A stretch of DNA of 64,000 bases from Conexivisphaera sp049976725 (GTDB lineage: Archaea; Thermoproteota; Nitrososphaeria; Conexivisphaerales; Conexivisphaeraceae). Every line of letters begins with the position of its first letter. Positions within the stretch are counted from its first letter, which is position 1. The notes below the pieces were generated by a model. That model was not told where the DNA came from, made no database searches, and worked only from the letters and a program-made list of their open reading frames with translations. A program made the translations under genes and the position numbers. This document shows positions 24,187-32,141 of the stretch, in pieces. Location of the stretch: positions 34,006-98,005 of the forward strand of contig JBMFHR010000001.1 in assembly GCA_049976725.1 (NCBI GenBank). The letters are read 5' to 3'.

Positions 24187-25281
24187 GTGCCCCCGAACGA
24201 GCTGGGCGAGCGCCTCAGGGTGATTTTCGTAGGTGAGAGCCACGGGAGACTGGTGGGCGCCGTAGTGGACGGGCTGCCCGCGGGCCTGGAGCTCTCCGAG
24301 GCCGACGTCCAGCCCATGCTGGATCTGAGGCGTCCCTCGCGCGGCGTCCACTCGACGACCAGGGGCGAGCCCGACAGGGTGGAGATACTGACGGGGATTT
24401 ACCGCGGAAAGACGACGGGTGCCCCGGTGCTGCTGGCGATCATGAACGAGGACGTCGACTCCTCGCCGTACGAGGGCCCCCCGGTGCCGAGGCCGGGACA
24501 CGCCGACTACACCGCGTGGATCAAGTACGGGGGCCACAACGATCCTCGCGGCGGCGGCCGCTTCTCGGGCAGGTTGACCGCCGCTATGACGGCGGCTGGC
24601 GCGGTGGCGCTGAAGCTCCTGAGGGTCACGCTGGGGATCGAGGTCATGGCGTACACGGTCGAGATAGGCGGCATACGCGCCAGGGAGGGGCTCACGCTGG
24701 AGGACGTCAGGAGAAGGTACGAGTACCCGCTCAGGTGCCCCGATCCCGAGGCCTCCCGCCTAATGGAGGAGGCGCTGGAGAGGGCGAGGAAGGACGGCGA
24801 CAGCCTGGGCGGGGTTGTCGAGGCGATCGCGCTCGGCGTCCCCCCTGGGCTCGGGGAACCGCTCGTCGACACGCTGGACGGGGATCTGGCCAAGGCCCTC
24901 TTCGCAATACCCGCCGTGAAGGGCGTGGAGTTCGGTGCCGGGTTCAGGGCCGCGAGGCTCAGGGGATCGGAGAACAATGACCAGTACGTGGTGGATGGGG
25001 GGAATGTGCGCACGCTCACCAACAACTCCGGCGGCATACTCGGCGGCATCAGCAATGGCATGCCCCTCGTGGTGAGGGTCGCCTTCAAGCCGGTCCCGTC
25101 GATACGCAGGCCGCAGCGCAGCGTCAGGCTGGACACCATGGAGGAGGTGGAGCTCGTCGTGAGGGGCAGGCACGACGTCTGCGTGGTGCCGAGGGCTGTG
25201 CCAGTGGTGGAGTCGATGATCGGCATAGTGCTCGCCGATCATGCCCTGAGGGCCGGGGCTATCCCCAGCGTGCTGAGGTGA
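24187..25281 (+). CDS. aroC: Chorismate synthase
   Basis: Converts EPSP to chorismate with reduced FMN. The 364-residue protein carries the three family signatures: G-E-S-H-G-R-L-V-G near residue 18, G-G-G-R-F-S-G-R near 120 (usually G-G-G-R-S-S-A-R) and R-P-Q-R-S-V near 305. Start is GTG 24187 by TATA spacing. The gene ends four bases before the chorismate mutase fusion, which takes the product onward. Confidence 0.96.
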   Translation: MPPNELGERLRVIFVGESHGRLVGAVVDGLPAGLELSEADVQPMLDLRRPSRGVHSTTRGEPDRVEILTGIYRGKTTGAPVLLAIMNEDVDSSPYEGPPVPRPGHADYTAWIKYGGHNDPRGGGRFSGRLTAAMTAAGAVALKLLRVTLGIEVMAYTVEIGGIRAREGLTLEDVRRRYEYPLRCPDPEASRLMEEALERARKDGDSLGGVVEAIALGVPPGLGEPLVDTLDGDLAKALFAIPAVKGVEFGAGFRAARLRGSENNDQYVVDGGNVRTLTNNSGGILGGISNGMPLVVRVAFKPVPSIRRPQRSVRLDTMEEVELVVRGRHDVCVVPRAVPVVESMIGIVLADHALRAGAIPSVLR

Positions 25282-25285
25282 TGCG

Positions 25286-26515
25286 ATGGGGCTGGACGAG
25301 CTGAGGAGGCGGTCCAGGGAGCTCCTCTTGGCTGTGCTCAGGTCGGCCGCAGAGCGGCGCCGGGTGGCCGCGGCTGCCGCGGCCGAGAAGGCGAGAATGG
25401 GGTTGCCCCTGGAGGATCCCTACGTAGAGGGCGAGCTGTGGGACATCGCCATGGAGGAGGCCGAGAGGTCAGGGATGGATCCCAGGTCCGCCGGCCGCCT
25501 CACCTGGGAGCTCGTGAGGGACTCGCTCGTGGTTCAGGGCGCGCTCAGGGACGAGCCGATGTATCCTCCCAGCGCCTCGGAGGAGGACGTAGTCAGGCTC
25601 GACCTCGACGTCTGGCCCCCGCTGCTCGAGCTGGGGGGCGGCGGACACGCCGGCTCGCTGGAGGCGGCGGAGTCCGAGCTCGCGGGGGCCCTGGGGGTCT
25701 CCTCGGAATCCACGGTGGCTTTCCCGTCCCTGAGGGAGGCGTTCAGGACCGCGCTGCGCGCGATCGCGGAGGGCGTGGGCGCCGTCCTCTACGAGCCGGT
25801 GCATCCCTGGGTGGCGCAGGCCGTGTGGGAGGCCGGCGGGCGTCCCTACCGCGTGCACCGGGAGGTGGGGGACTGCTGGAGGCTCAGGCTGCCCGACTCG
25901 GTCCGTCGCGGCTGGATCGTGGTCGTGGAGAACCCCGACTACGTCACCGGCGTAGTTCACGGCGCCGGCGAGATCGACGAGCTGCACGCCTTCTCAGCCT
26001 CCTCCGGAGTGCAGTTGGTGCACCTCAGCGCCTGCGCGATTCCATCCGGGGGCATGCCGCCTCCTCCAGATGACTCCGTGTGGATCGGCGGCATTGGTTG
26101 CGCGCTGGGCTCGGTGGACTCGGGCCCCGCGTGGATCGTGGCGCGCCGGCTCTCCGGCAGGCTGCGCAGGCTGAGGGACTCCGTGGGCGCTCTGCCCCGT
26201 CCCACGGACGTCTCGGCGACCGCCTCCGCAATCTCGTCCGGGGCCCTCGCCCGCGTGAGGGATCGCGTTTCGGAGAGGCTCAGCGTAGTGCGGGAGCTTC
26301 TCCCGAGGGGCCTCGTCGAGTACTGCGAGCCCTCTCTGGGCCCCCACCTTTTCGCGCTGGGGCCGAGGGTCCCCGCCTGGAAGTCGGGCGTGGCGCTGGC
26401 CAGGGGCGCGGCCTTCGGCCGCTACCCCGATGGGTTCCGCATCAACTTCATGGTGGACGAGGACGTGCTCAGGCTCGGGCTTGGGAGGCTTGTTCTCTCA
26501 CTACTTCAGCGATGA
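25286..26515 (+). CDS. Chorismate mutase (AroQ type) fused to a lysine-less aminotransferase-fold domain
   Basis: Residues about 3-85 form an AroQ-like helical domain with R in L-D-E-L-R, A-E-R-R, E-K-A-R-M-G-L-P and D-S-L-V-V-Q at the expected active-site places; one usual arginine appears as V in D-P-Y-V-E. Residues about 105-405 follow the fold-type I aminotransferase pattern (V-V-E-N-P-D-Y-V-T-G near 213-222 and a final F-R-I-N-F). The segment that should hold the PLP lysine reads G-C-A-L-G-S and contains no lysine. The domain may bind prephenate or PLP without catalysis, or regulate the mutase. ATG 25286 has GAGGTGAT upstream. The last 47 nt overlap the convergent HIT gene. Confidence 0.75.
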   Translation: MGLDELRRRSRELLLAVLRSAAERRRVAAAAAAEKARMGLPLEDPYVEGELWDIAMEEAERSGMDPRSAGRLTWELVRDSLVVQGALRDEPMYPPSASEEDVVRLDLDVWPPLLELGGGGHAGSLEAAESELAGALGVSSESTVAFPSLREAFRTALRAIAEGVGAVLYEPVHPWVAQAVWEAGGRPYRVHREVGDCWRLRLPDSVRRGWIVVVENPDYVTGVVHGAGEIDELHAFSASSGVQLVHLSACAIPSGGMPPPPDDSVWIGGIGCALGSVDSGPAWIVARRLSGRLRRLRDSVGALPRPTDVSATASAISSGALARVRDRVSERLSVVRELLPRGLVEYCEPSLGPHLFALGPRVPAWKSGVALARGAAFGRYPDGFRINFMVDEDVLRLGLGRLVLSLLQR

Positions 26516-26978
26516 CTGGCTTGAGGCGCGTGTAGGTCGACCTCAGGTGCTCCGGCAACACCTTCACGTCCGCCAGCACGGGCATGAAGTTCGTGTCGCC
26601 GGCCCACCTAGGGACTACGTGGTAGTGCAGGTGCTCCATCCCCGCCCCCGCGTGCCTTCCCAGGTTCGCTCCCACGTTGAAGGCATCCGGGTTCATCGTC
26701 CTCCGGAGGGCCTCTATAGAGGCCGATATCAGCCGATGGATCTCCAGCGCCTCCTCCGCGGTCAGCTCGCCCGGCATCCTGACGTGCCTCACCGGCACGA
26801 CCATCAGGTGGCCGTTGTTGTAGGGAAACCTGTTCATGATCACGAACGCGTTCCTGCCCCGATGGAGCACGAGCTTCTCATCCTCTGGTCCCTCGAGCGC
26901 CTCGCACAGGACGCACCCGCCGCGCCCGGTCGAGCGCGATATGTATTCCATCCTCCAGGGCGCCCAGAGCCTCCTCAC
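26469..26978 (-). CDS. HIT family nucleotide hydrolase/transferase
   Basis: A 169-residue histidine-triad protein with M-R-R-L-W-A-P-W-R-M at the N-terminus, C-V-L-C near residue 22 and the active-site H-L-H-Y-H-V-V-P near 117-124. This subgroup resembles Ap4A phosphorylases/hydrolases that act on dinucleoside polyphosphates or AMP conjugates. GTG 26978 overlaps the upstream TGA (GTGA), so it is coupled to the RNase H-fold gene. A second HIT gene lies at 35.7 kb. Confidence 0.9.
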   Translation of the reverse strand: MRRLWAPWRMEYISRSTGRGGCVLCEALEGPEDEKLVLHRGRNAFVIMNRFPYNNGHLMVVPVRHVRMPGELTAEEALEIHRLISASIEALRRTMNPDAFNVGANLGRHAGAGMEHLHYHVVPRWAGDTNFMPVLADVKVLPEHLRSTYTRLKPVIAEVVREQASQARA

Positions 26979-27595
26979 GCCCTCGCATCCGGCTTGCCTC
27001 TAAAAAAAGTGCCCGGCCCCGGGGCGAACCTCCCGTGCCTCCTGGAGATCCTGAGCGCCGCCTCCACGTCCCGGCGGACCCTCATTCCTCCTCCTGTGGT
27101 GTTCCTCTCATCGACGAGCTCCAAGACGTACTCCTTCCCCAGGACGTCCGCGGCCTCGCGAATTATCGCGCGCGCCCTCTCGGGGTCCCCTGACCCGAGC
27201 CTGACAGTCCGCGCGCGCGCCCTGAGCGCCAGCAGCTTCCTCAGGAGGGCCGCGACGGAGCCGGGATCCCTGTAGACCCCCTCGTGGACTATCCTACCCT
27301 TGTAGTGCACAACCACGCCTATCCTGCGGCCCGGATCCACACCGATCAGCAGATCCTCCCTCCCGCTGCTCATTGCTGAGAGCACGAGCGCGGCGTCCAG
27401 CACGTCGTCCCCGGTCAGATCCTCGTAGCAGATGAGCCTCGCCCCTCTCAGGTCGCCGATCTCCCCCCTGGTGGTGAGGACCAGCGAGGCTTCGAAGCGC
27501 TCCCAGGGCAGGCGAGCGGAGAACTCCACGCCGAGCCTCCTGAGGAGCGATACGAATGAGTAGAACGCGCGGCCATCCGTCGTGGCCACGACCAC
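26975..27595 (-). CDS. RNase H/RuvC-fold protein, function unknown
   Basis: A 206-residue archaeal protein. The middle contains I-G-V-D-P-G-R-R-I-G-V-V-V near residues 83-95, the first strand and aspartate of the RuvC/YqgF ribonuclease-H superfamily. E-L-V-D-E-R-N-T-T near 160 could supply a later acidic pair. It might resolve DNA junctions or process nucleic acid, but the family is not one I can name. A TATA element at 27642-27650 predicts a start near 27619, so GTG 27595 has a short leader. It is coupled to the HIT gene. Confidence 0.5.
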   Translation of the reverse strand: MVVATTDGRAFYSFVSLLRRLGVEFSARLPWERFEASLVLTTRGEIGDLRGARLICYEDLTGDDVLDAALVLSAMSSGREDLLIGVDPGRRIGVVVHYKGRIVHEGVYRDPGSVAALLRKLLALRARARTVRLGSGDPERARAIIREAADVLGKEYVLELVDERNTTGGGMRVRRDVEAALRISRRHGRFAPGPGTFFRGKPDARA

Positions 27596-27631
27596 CCTCG
27601 TCAGGGGGGCACCATCGTCTCGGGCTCCAGG

Positions 27632-27880
27632 CTAGGTGCTTATAAAATTAGGCCCGCTCCCGGGCTCACGGCGGCCAGTCCCGAGGGATCTGGATCGTGT
27701 GGGCTCCACGCCCTCATCGCCCTCCTTCTGCTCTATCACCTCGAAGTCGAACGCTCCCGTCATGCTGGAGACCTGCCCCAGCGCCTCCACCAGCATGTTG
27801 CCCAGATAGATTTCGTCGGCCCAGCTCTCCTTGGGCTTCAGTATGACCAGGAACTTGTAGGACCTGCCCCTCTCGGCCAC
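27632..27880 (-). CDS. Small uncharacterised protein (82 aa)
   Basis: From GTG 27880 the protein has 82 residues: A-E-R-G-R-S-Y-K-F-L-V-I-L-K-P near the start, Y-L-G-N-M-L-V-E-A-L near 26-35 and an acidic then basic tail. It looks like a small alpha/beta fold of unknown role. The start is chosen because a TTAAAATTATT element at 27904-27914 is centred about 28 nt upstream. A longer reading to 28069 would cross that promoter and the neighbouring small gene. Confidence 0.5.
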   Translation of the reverse strand: MAERGRSYKFLVILKPKESWADEIYLGNMLVEALGQVSSMTGAFDFEVIEQKEGDEGVEPTRSRSLGTGRREPGSGPNFIST

Positions 27881-27945
27881 GGTAATCCAAGGGCCTGTCC
27901 ACCTTAAAATTATTGTGACTGGGGCGACCATGTCCGTCTGCCGGC

Positions 27946-28206
27946 TCAGCCCGGCGGCCACCTCGGCGGCTCCTCGCCCGCACAGTGCACGGTCCCCTTT
28001 ATTCTCCTGAGGAAGCTCGGGCACTGGAAGCAGACGAGGAACGGGACCTGGGAGTTGGTCACGGGGCACATGACTGCCTCCCTCTTGAGCTCCGAGATCC
28101 TCCTGGAGCTGATAACGCCCTTCAGCCCCTCAGTGTATTCAGCCGGCAGGCGGAACGGCTTCTCGACCTCCACGACCTCCACGATGTACTTGGGCCCCTC
28201 GGCCAT
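27946..28206 (-). CDS. Small cysteine-containing archaeal protein (86 aa)
   Basis: An 86-residue protein. The C-terminal half has M-C-P-V-T-N-S, F-L-V-C-F-Q-C-P and V-H-C-A-G, four cysteines and a histidine that could bind zinc or an Fe-S cluster. The N-terminal half is charged. Function unknown. ATG 28206 lies 27 nt from the TATA element at 28229-28237, which it shares with the divergent HD-domain gene. Confidence 0.6.
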   Translation of the reverse strand: MAEGPKYIVEVVEVEKPFRLPAEYTEGLKGVISSRRISELKREAVMCPVTNSQVPFLVCFQCPSFLRRIKGTVHCAGEEPPRWPPG

Positions 28207-28228
28207 CGCCCCACGGATCCCACCTCAC

Positions 28229-28237
28229 GTTTTATAC
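28229..28237. promoter_or_regulatory. Shared TATA element for divergent leaderless genes 28206(-) and 28261(+)
   Basis: GTTTTATAC reads as a TATA box on both strands (GTATAAAAC on the minus). Its centre is 27 nt from ATG 28206 and 28 nt from GTG 28261, and I see no second element for either gene. Confidence 0.6.
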
Positions 28238-28260
28238 TCACCGCCGCCCCTGCGGGCGGC

Positions 28261-28875
28261 GTGGACCTGTTCGGATTCTACAGGGTCGCCTCCAGGCTCA
28301 AGGTCACCAAGAGGGCCGGCTGGGCCAGGAGGACCCCCTCTGCGGACGTCGAGAGCGTCGCCGATCACTCGCTCATGACCTCCATGCTGTCGCTTATACT
28401 GGCCGAGGACCGCGGACTTGACGCACAGAGGTGCGCCGCACTCGCCGCGGTCCACGACCTCGCCGAGTCAGTGGTGGGCGACATGCTCCCCGATGAGGTC
28501 CCGCCCGACGAGAAGCATGCGATGGAGCGCGAGGCACTCGCCGCGATAGCCGGGCTGCTGGGGGACGGCGAGATCCTGCTGAGGCTGTACGATGAGTACG
28601 AGCTGGGCGAGACCGCCGAGTCCCGCCTGGTCCATCAGGTGGACAAGCTGGAGATGGCGCTGCAGGCCATCTCCTACTACATGGACGGCCTGCTGAGCCG
28701 CGAGGACGCTTGCGAGTTCGTGGAGGGCGCCCTCCGCCACATCTCCGATCATGTGCTCGTGGAGCACCTGCGCTCCGCCCTCCGCTCCTCCGGGCTGAGC
28801 TGCCCCACCCTCCGGCGACCCCCTCCGGGGGCCGATCCGTTTATTTCTCGGATCATTTTGGAGGGTCGCGTTTGA
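28261..28875 (+). CDS. HD-domain 5'-deoxynucleotidase-like phosphohydrolase (YfbR/HDDC2 type)
   Basis: Probably dephosphorylates deoxynucleoside monophosphates. From GTG 28261 the 204-residue protein shows A-D-H-S near residue 37, V-H-D-L-A-E near 67-72 and V-D-K-L-E near 121, the metal-binding H...HD...D set of this family. Longer frames start upstream, but the TATA spacing fixes the start. The last residues overlap the start of the inositol-phosphate synthase gene by four bases. Confidence 0.85.
   Translation: MDLFGFYRVASRLKVTKRAGWARRTPSADVESVADHSLMTSMLSLILAEDRGLDAQRCAALAAVHDLAESVVGDMLPDEVPPDEKHAMEREALAAIAGLLGDGEILLRLYDEYELGETAESRLVHQVDKLEMALQAISYYMDGLLSREDACEFVEGALRHISDHVLVEHLRSALRSSGLSCPTLRRPPPGADPFISRIILEGRV
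28839..28847 (+). promoter_or_regulatory. TATA box of ino1
   Basis: GTTTATTTC centred about 28-29 nt before TTG 28872, inside the end of the HD gene. Confidence 0.55.
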
Positions 28876-30023
28876 AGATACGTCTGGCCATACTCGGTCA
28901 GGGCCTCGTCGCCTCACACTTCGAGGTGGGGCTCGAGAGGCTCAAGAGTGGGGAGATCCAGCCGTACGGGGTCCCGCTGGCCAAGTTCCAGTTGCCTTAC
29001 AGGCCGGAGGACCTCGAGACCGTCGTGGCTTACGACGTTGACGAGTCGAAGGTCGGCAGGAGCGCCTACGATGTGGCCAAGTCGCTGGTCGGCAGCGAGC
29101 TCCCGGTGCCCCGCTCGCTCGGCGATGTGGAGGTGAGGAGGGGGATACACCTCGGGAGCGCCAGGGGAATGCCCTACAGCGCCAGGGGCCTCGAGGAATC
29201 GCTCGGGGTGGAGGGCGCCGTCAACTCCCTCGTGGATGACTGGAAGTCCCTGGGCGTCGACGTCGTCGTGAACGTGATAACGACCGAGAGGGGCGATGCC
29301 TTCGGGTCGGCGGAATCCATCGCGAAGGCCGTGAAGTCCGGTGACCCGGGCCTCACCGCGTCCCACGCGTACGCGTACGCCCTGGCCAAGTACTCATCTG
29401 AGCGTGGGGGAGCCTCCTTCGTCAACGCGATACCCACGCCGCTGGCCAACGATGAGGGCGTGGTGGAGCTCTACCGCACGAGCGGGGCGCTGGTCCTGGG
29501 CGACGACGGCGCGACAGGGGCGACACCGCTGACGGCTGACCTCCTGGAGCACATGGCCGAGAGGAACAGGAAGGTGGAGTTCATCGTGCAGTTCAACATA
29601 GGCGGCAACACGGACTTCCTGGCCCTGACGGAGCCCGGGAGGAACATGATGAAGGAGATCACGAAGAGCGGCATGGTGGACGATATACTGGGCTACGACG
29701 CGCCGCACTTCATAAAGCCGACCGGCTACCTGGAGCCGCTGGGCGACAGGAAGTTCGTGGCGATGCACCTGAGCTACCTGAGCTTCAACAACGCGGTGGA
29801 CGACGTCTACGTTCTCGCGAGGATAAACGACAGCCCGGCGCTCGCAGGCATACTGGTTGACCTAACGAGGCTGGCCAGGCTGGCGCTCGAGAGGGGCGCA
29901 CGGGGGACCGCGTACGCCATCAACGCGTTCTACATGAAGCGGCCGGGCCCGGCCGGCAGCCCGGCCATCTCCAAGATACTGGCGTTCGAGGGCCTGAAGA
30001 GATGGCTCGAGTCATCCGGCTAG
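28872..30023 (+). CDS. ino1: Inositol-3-phosphate synthase
   Basis: Converts glucose 6-phosphate to myo-inositol 3-phosphate with NAD+. In archaea the product feeds inositol phospholipids and, in some thermophiles, di-myo-inositol phosphate. From TTG 28872 (383 residues) the Rossmann loop reads L-G-Q-G-L-V-A-S. Later motifs are V-N-V-I-T-T-E near 136, N-A-I-P-T-P-L-A near 180, G-D-D-G-A-T-G-A-T near 205, F-N-I-G-G-N-T-D-F near 240 and S-F-N-N-A-V-D-D near 305. A CDP-alcohol transferase that could use its product is at 62.4 kb. Confidence 0.95.
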   Translation: MKIRLAILGQGLVASHFEVGLERLKSGEIQPYGVPLAKFQLPYRPEDLETVVAYDVDESKVGRSAYDVAKSLVGSELPVPRSLGDVEVRRGIHLGSARGMPYSARGLEESLGVEGAVNSLVDDWKSLGVDVVVNVITTERGDAFGSAESIAKAVKSGDPGLTASHAYAYALAKYSSERGGASFVNAIPTPLANDEGVVELYRTSGALVLGDDGATGATPLTADLLEHMAERNRKVEFIVQFNIGGNTDFLALTEPGRNMMKEITKSGMVDDILGYDAPHFIKPTGYLEPLGDRKFVAMHLSYLSFNNAVDDVYVLARINDSPALAGILVDLTRLARLALERGARGTAYAINAFYMKRPGPAGSPAISKILAFEGLKRWLESSG

Positions 30024-30032
30024 ATTTATTTA
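30024..30032 (+). promoter_or_regulatory. TATA box of the first Nudix gene
   Basis: ATTTATTTA immediately after the ino1 stop, centred 27 nt before ATG 30055; leaderless spacing. Confidence 0.6.
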
Positions 30033-30054
30033 ACAGATCGGCGCACTTAAACGC

Positions 30055-30831
30055 ATGCTGGAGGAGAGGAGCGCCGGCGCCGTGGTCTTCCGCCGCTTCG
30101 GCCATGTTCGCAAGTACCTGCTGCTCAAGTACCCCTCCGGCTACTGGGAGTTCCCCAAGGGCAACGTCGAGCCTGGGGAATCGCCGCTGGAGACCGCCAG
30201 GAGGGAGGTGAAGGAGGAGACGGGGCTCGACGTGCGGTTCGTGGAGGGGTTCGAGCGCAGGATAACGTACTACTACAGGAGGAACGGGCAGCTTGTCAGG
30301 AAGGAGGTGGTCTTCTTCCTCGCGGAGGCACCAGAAGGCGAGGTCGTGGTCTCCTGGGAACACCAGGGGTACACCTGGGCCACCTACGAGGAGGCCATCC
30401 GCGAGATCGAGTTCTCGAACTCTAGGAAGGTGCTGGAGGACGCCGAGGAGTTCCTGCGCAGGCTCGAGGGCCCGGGCGTCCTCGACTACTACACGAGGCA
30501 GCCGGCGCGTCCCGACGGCGTCCGAGCGCGACGTCGCGCTCGGCGCTTCCTCCTCCTCGGCTGTATGCTGATCCGGAAGCCCGTCTCCCTCTCCAGGCTC
30601 GAGAGCCTCTCGCCTCCCCTCCCCAGAAGCCTGGGCACGCTGTCCTTCGAAATCCGCACTATGGCCCTGGAGCCCGAGAGCTCGACCTCGGCGTCCGGAT
30701 CCACGGCCCTGATGGCCTCCAAGAGCCTCTCGGCCTCCTCCCTCCCCCCAGTCCTCCTGCTCCTGCCCCCGCGCCTGACGCCACCCACCGGCACGACCAC
30801 ATTCTCTTCTCCGAACGTGTATATCTCGTAG
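30055..30831 (+). CDS. Nudix hydrolase (Ap4A-hydrolase-like) with antisense-encoded tail
   Basis: Residues 1-145 form a complete Nudix domain: G-A-V-V-F near residue 8, W-E-F-P-K-G-N near 31 and the Nudix box G-N-V-E-P-G-E-S-P-L-E-T-A-R-R-E-V-K-E-E around 36-55. This form resembles diadenosine tetraphosphate hydrolases. The frame has no stop after the domain and continues about 113 more residues, low-complexity and Ser/Leu/Pro-rich, through the opposite-strand PIN-ATPase gene (overlap 30489-30831). The tail is probably a by-product, although it should be translated as written. Confidence 0.85.
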   Translation: MLEERSAGAVVFRRFGHVRKYLLLKYPSGYWEFPKGNVEPGESPLETARREVKEETGLDVRFVEGFERRITYYYRRNGQLVRKEVVFFLAEAPEGEVVVSWEHQGYTWATYEEAIREIEFSNSRKVLEDAEEFLRRLEGPGVLDYYTRQPARPDGVRARRRARRFLLLGCMLIRKPVSLSRLESLSPPLPRSLGTLSFEIRTMALEPESSTSASGSTALMASKSLSASSLPPVLLLLPPRLTPPTGTTTFSSPNVYIS

Positions 30832-32141
30832 AGGAGGTCCGATGTCTCGAAGTCCCTGACCTCAACGACGGGCCTCGCCAGGTCCTCCTCGCTCATGCCG
30901 GTCGGCACCTTGACCGTCAGGGACAGATCCAGCACGCGCTCGATCCTGCCCGCCCTCACGAACAGTATCGTGTCCACCACGTGCGGTATCATGCCGAGCT
31001 CCACGCGCCCTATCAGGCGCTGCACCGCGTCTATCGGGCTGCTCGCGTGGACGACCCCGACCATGCCCACGCCGGCCAGCCTGAGGTCCACGTAGACCTC
31101 GAAGTCCCTCGTCTTCCTCATCTCATCGAAGATCGTGTAGTCCGGCCTGACCAGGAGGAGCACCTCAGCTGTCCTGGCGAAGTCGCCCTCGAGCGGCGCG
31201 TACTGCGTGACCTCCGGCCCCACCTGCAGGTCCCTCGGCGACTCGAGCGTCTTCACTATCCTCCCCATGGACCGGTAGAACTCCGCGAGGCTCGCGGCGA
31301 GCGTGGACTTCCCGGATCCGGGCGGCCCCGCTATCAGTATGCCCTCGGCCCTGTCCCTGAGCCTAGAGAGCAACTTATCGGAGACGTCGTAGTCTGAGAT
31401 GCTCAGCCTAACCAGAGGCCTCACCGCCGTCACCTCCAGCCCATCCGAGAAGGGCGGCCTGGCTATGGCTATCCTGTATTGCCCCAGCTGGACCACCGTC
31501 GCGCCGCTCATCTCCAGCTCCACGAAGGAGTCCGCCGACGTCCTGGCAGCCTGGAGTATCTCGTTTACAATGTCCTCCAGCTCATCCCTCCTCACCTCGC
31601 TCTCGCCCACGATCTCAAGCCTGAAGTCGCCCGGCCGCCCCTTCTTGGCGAGCGGCGGCGTGCCCTCCTTGAGGTGGACGCTCATCGTCTCCCCATCGAA
31701 GTACCTCTCGATGGCCAGCCTGCCTACTCCGGGTCCAATTCCCGGGTCGCAGGAGGACTTGACACCGAGCGCCTCTGCCGCCAGGTGCACGGATCTGTCG
31801 GCCGTGTGCAGGATCGCCCCCAGCTCCCTAGCTGCCTCTATTGCGGCCTTGCCGGGATCGGCGATCCCTCCCTCGTGCACGTAGAACTCCACCCCGGATG
31901 ACTCGCACTGCCTCCTGAGGTCAGCCAGGGCCCTCAGGCCCGCGATGCCTGCCTCGATATTCCTCGACGCCTTTCCCTGCAGGTCGTCCACGACCGCCCG
32001 GGGCACCACGACGGCATCGGCGCCCAGCCTCCCCTCCCTGAGGAGCCTCAGCGCGCTCCCGCTCAGCAGGGCGCTCTCGTCGAAGACGACGCTCTCCGGC
32101 ACACGCCGACTTAGTCCCGGGCCTCTGATAACGTTTTTCAA
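30489..32141 (-). CDS. PIN domain - secretion-type ATPase - KH domain protein
   Basis: The 550-residue protein matches the archaeal PINc/VapC-ATPase family. Residues 1-130 are a PIN nuclease domain with acidic residues in V-F-D-E-S and H-T-A-D-R-S. Residues about 230-460 are a VirB11/PilT-like ATPase with Walker A A-G-P-P-G-S-G-K-S-T near 275 and T-I-F-D-E-M near 325. Residues about 490-530 form a KH RNA-binding domain (L-L-G-R-G-G-E-R). A basic tail follows. It suggests ATP-driven RNA cleavage. TTG 32141 overlaps the DHH gene stop (TTGA). Confidence 0.9.
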   Translation of the reverse strand: MKNVIRGPGLSRRVPESVVFDESALLSGSALRLLREGRLGADAVVVPRAVVDDLQGKASRNIEAGIAGLRALADLRRQCESSGVEFYVHEGGIADPGKAAIEAARELGAILHTADRSVHLAAEALGVKSSCDPGIGPGVGRLAIERYFDGETMSVHLKEGTPPLAKKGRPGDFRLEIVGESEVRRDELEDIVNEILQAARTSADSFVELEMSGATVVQLGQYRIAIARPPFSDGLEVTAVRPLVRLSISDYDVSDKLLSRLRDRAEGILIAGPPGSGKSTLAASLAEFYRSMGRIVKTLESPRDLQVGPEVTQYAPLEGDFARTAEVLLLVRPDYTIFDEMRKTRDFEVYVDLRLAGVGMVGVVHASSPIDAVQRLIGRVELGMIPHVVDTILFVRAGRIERVLDLSLTVKVPTGMSEEDLARPVVEVRDFETSDLLYEIYTFGEENVVVPVGGVRRGGRSRRTGGREEAERLLEAIRAVDPDAEVELSGSRAIVRISKDSVPRLLGRGGERLSSLERETGFRISIQPRRRKRRARRRARTPSGRAGCLV

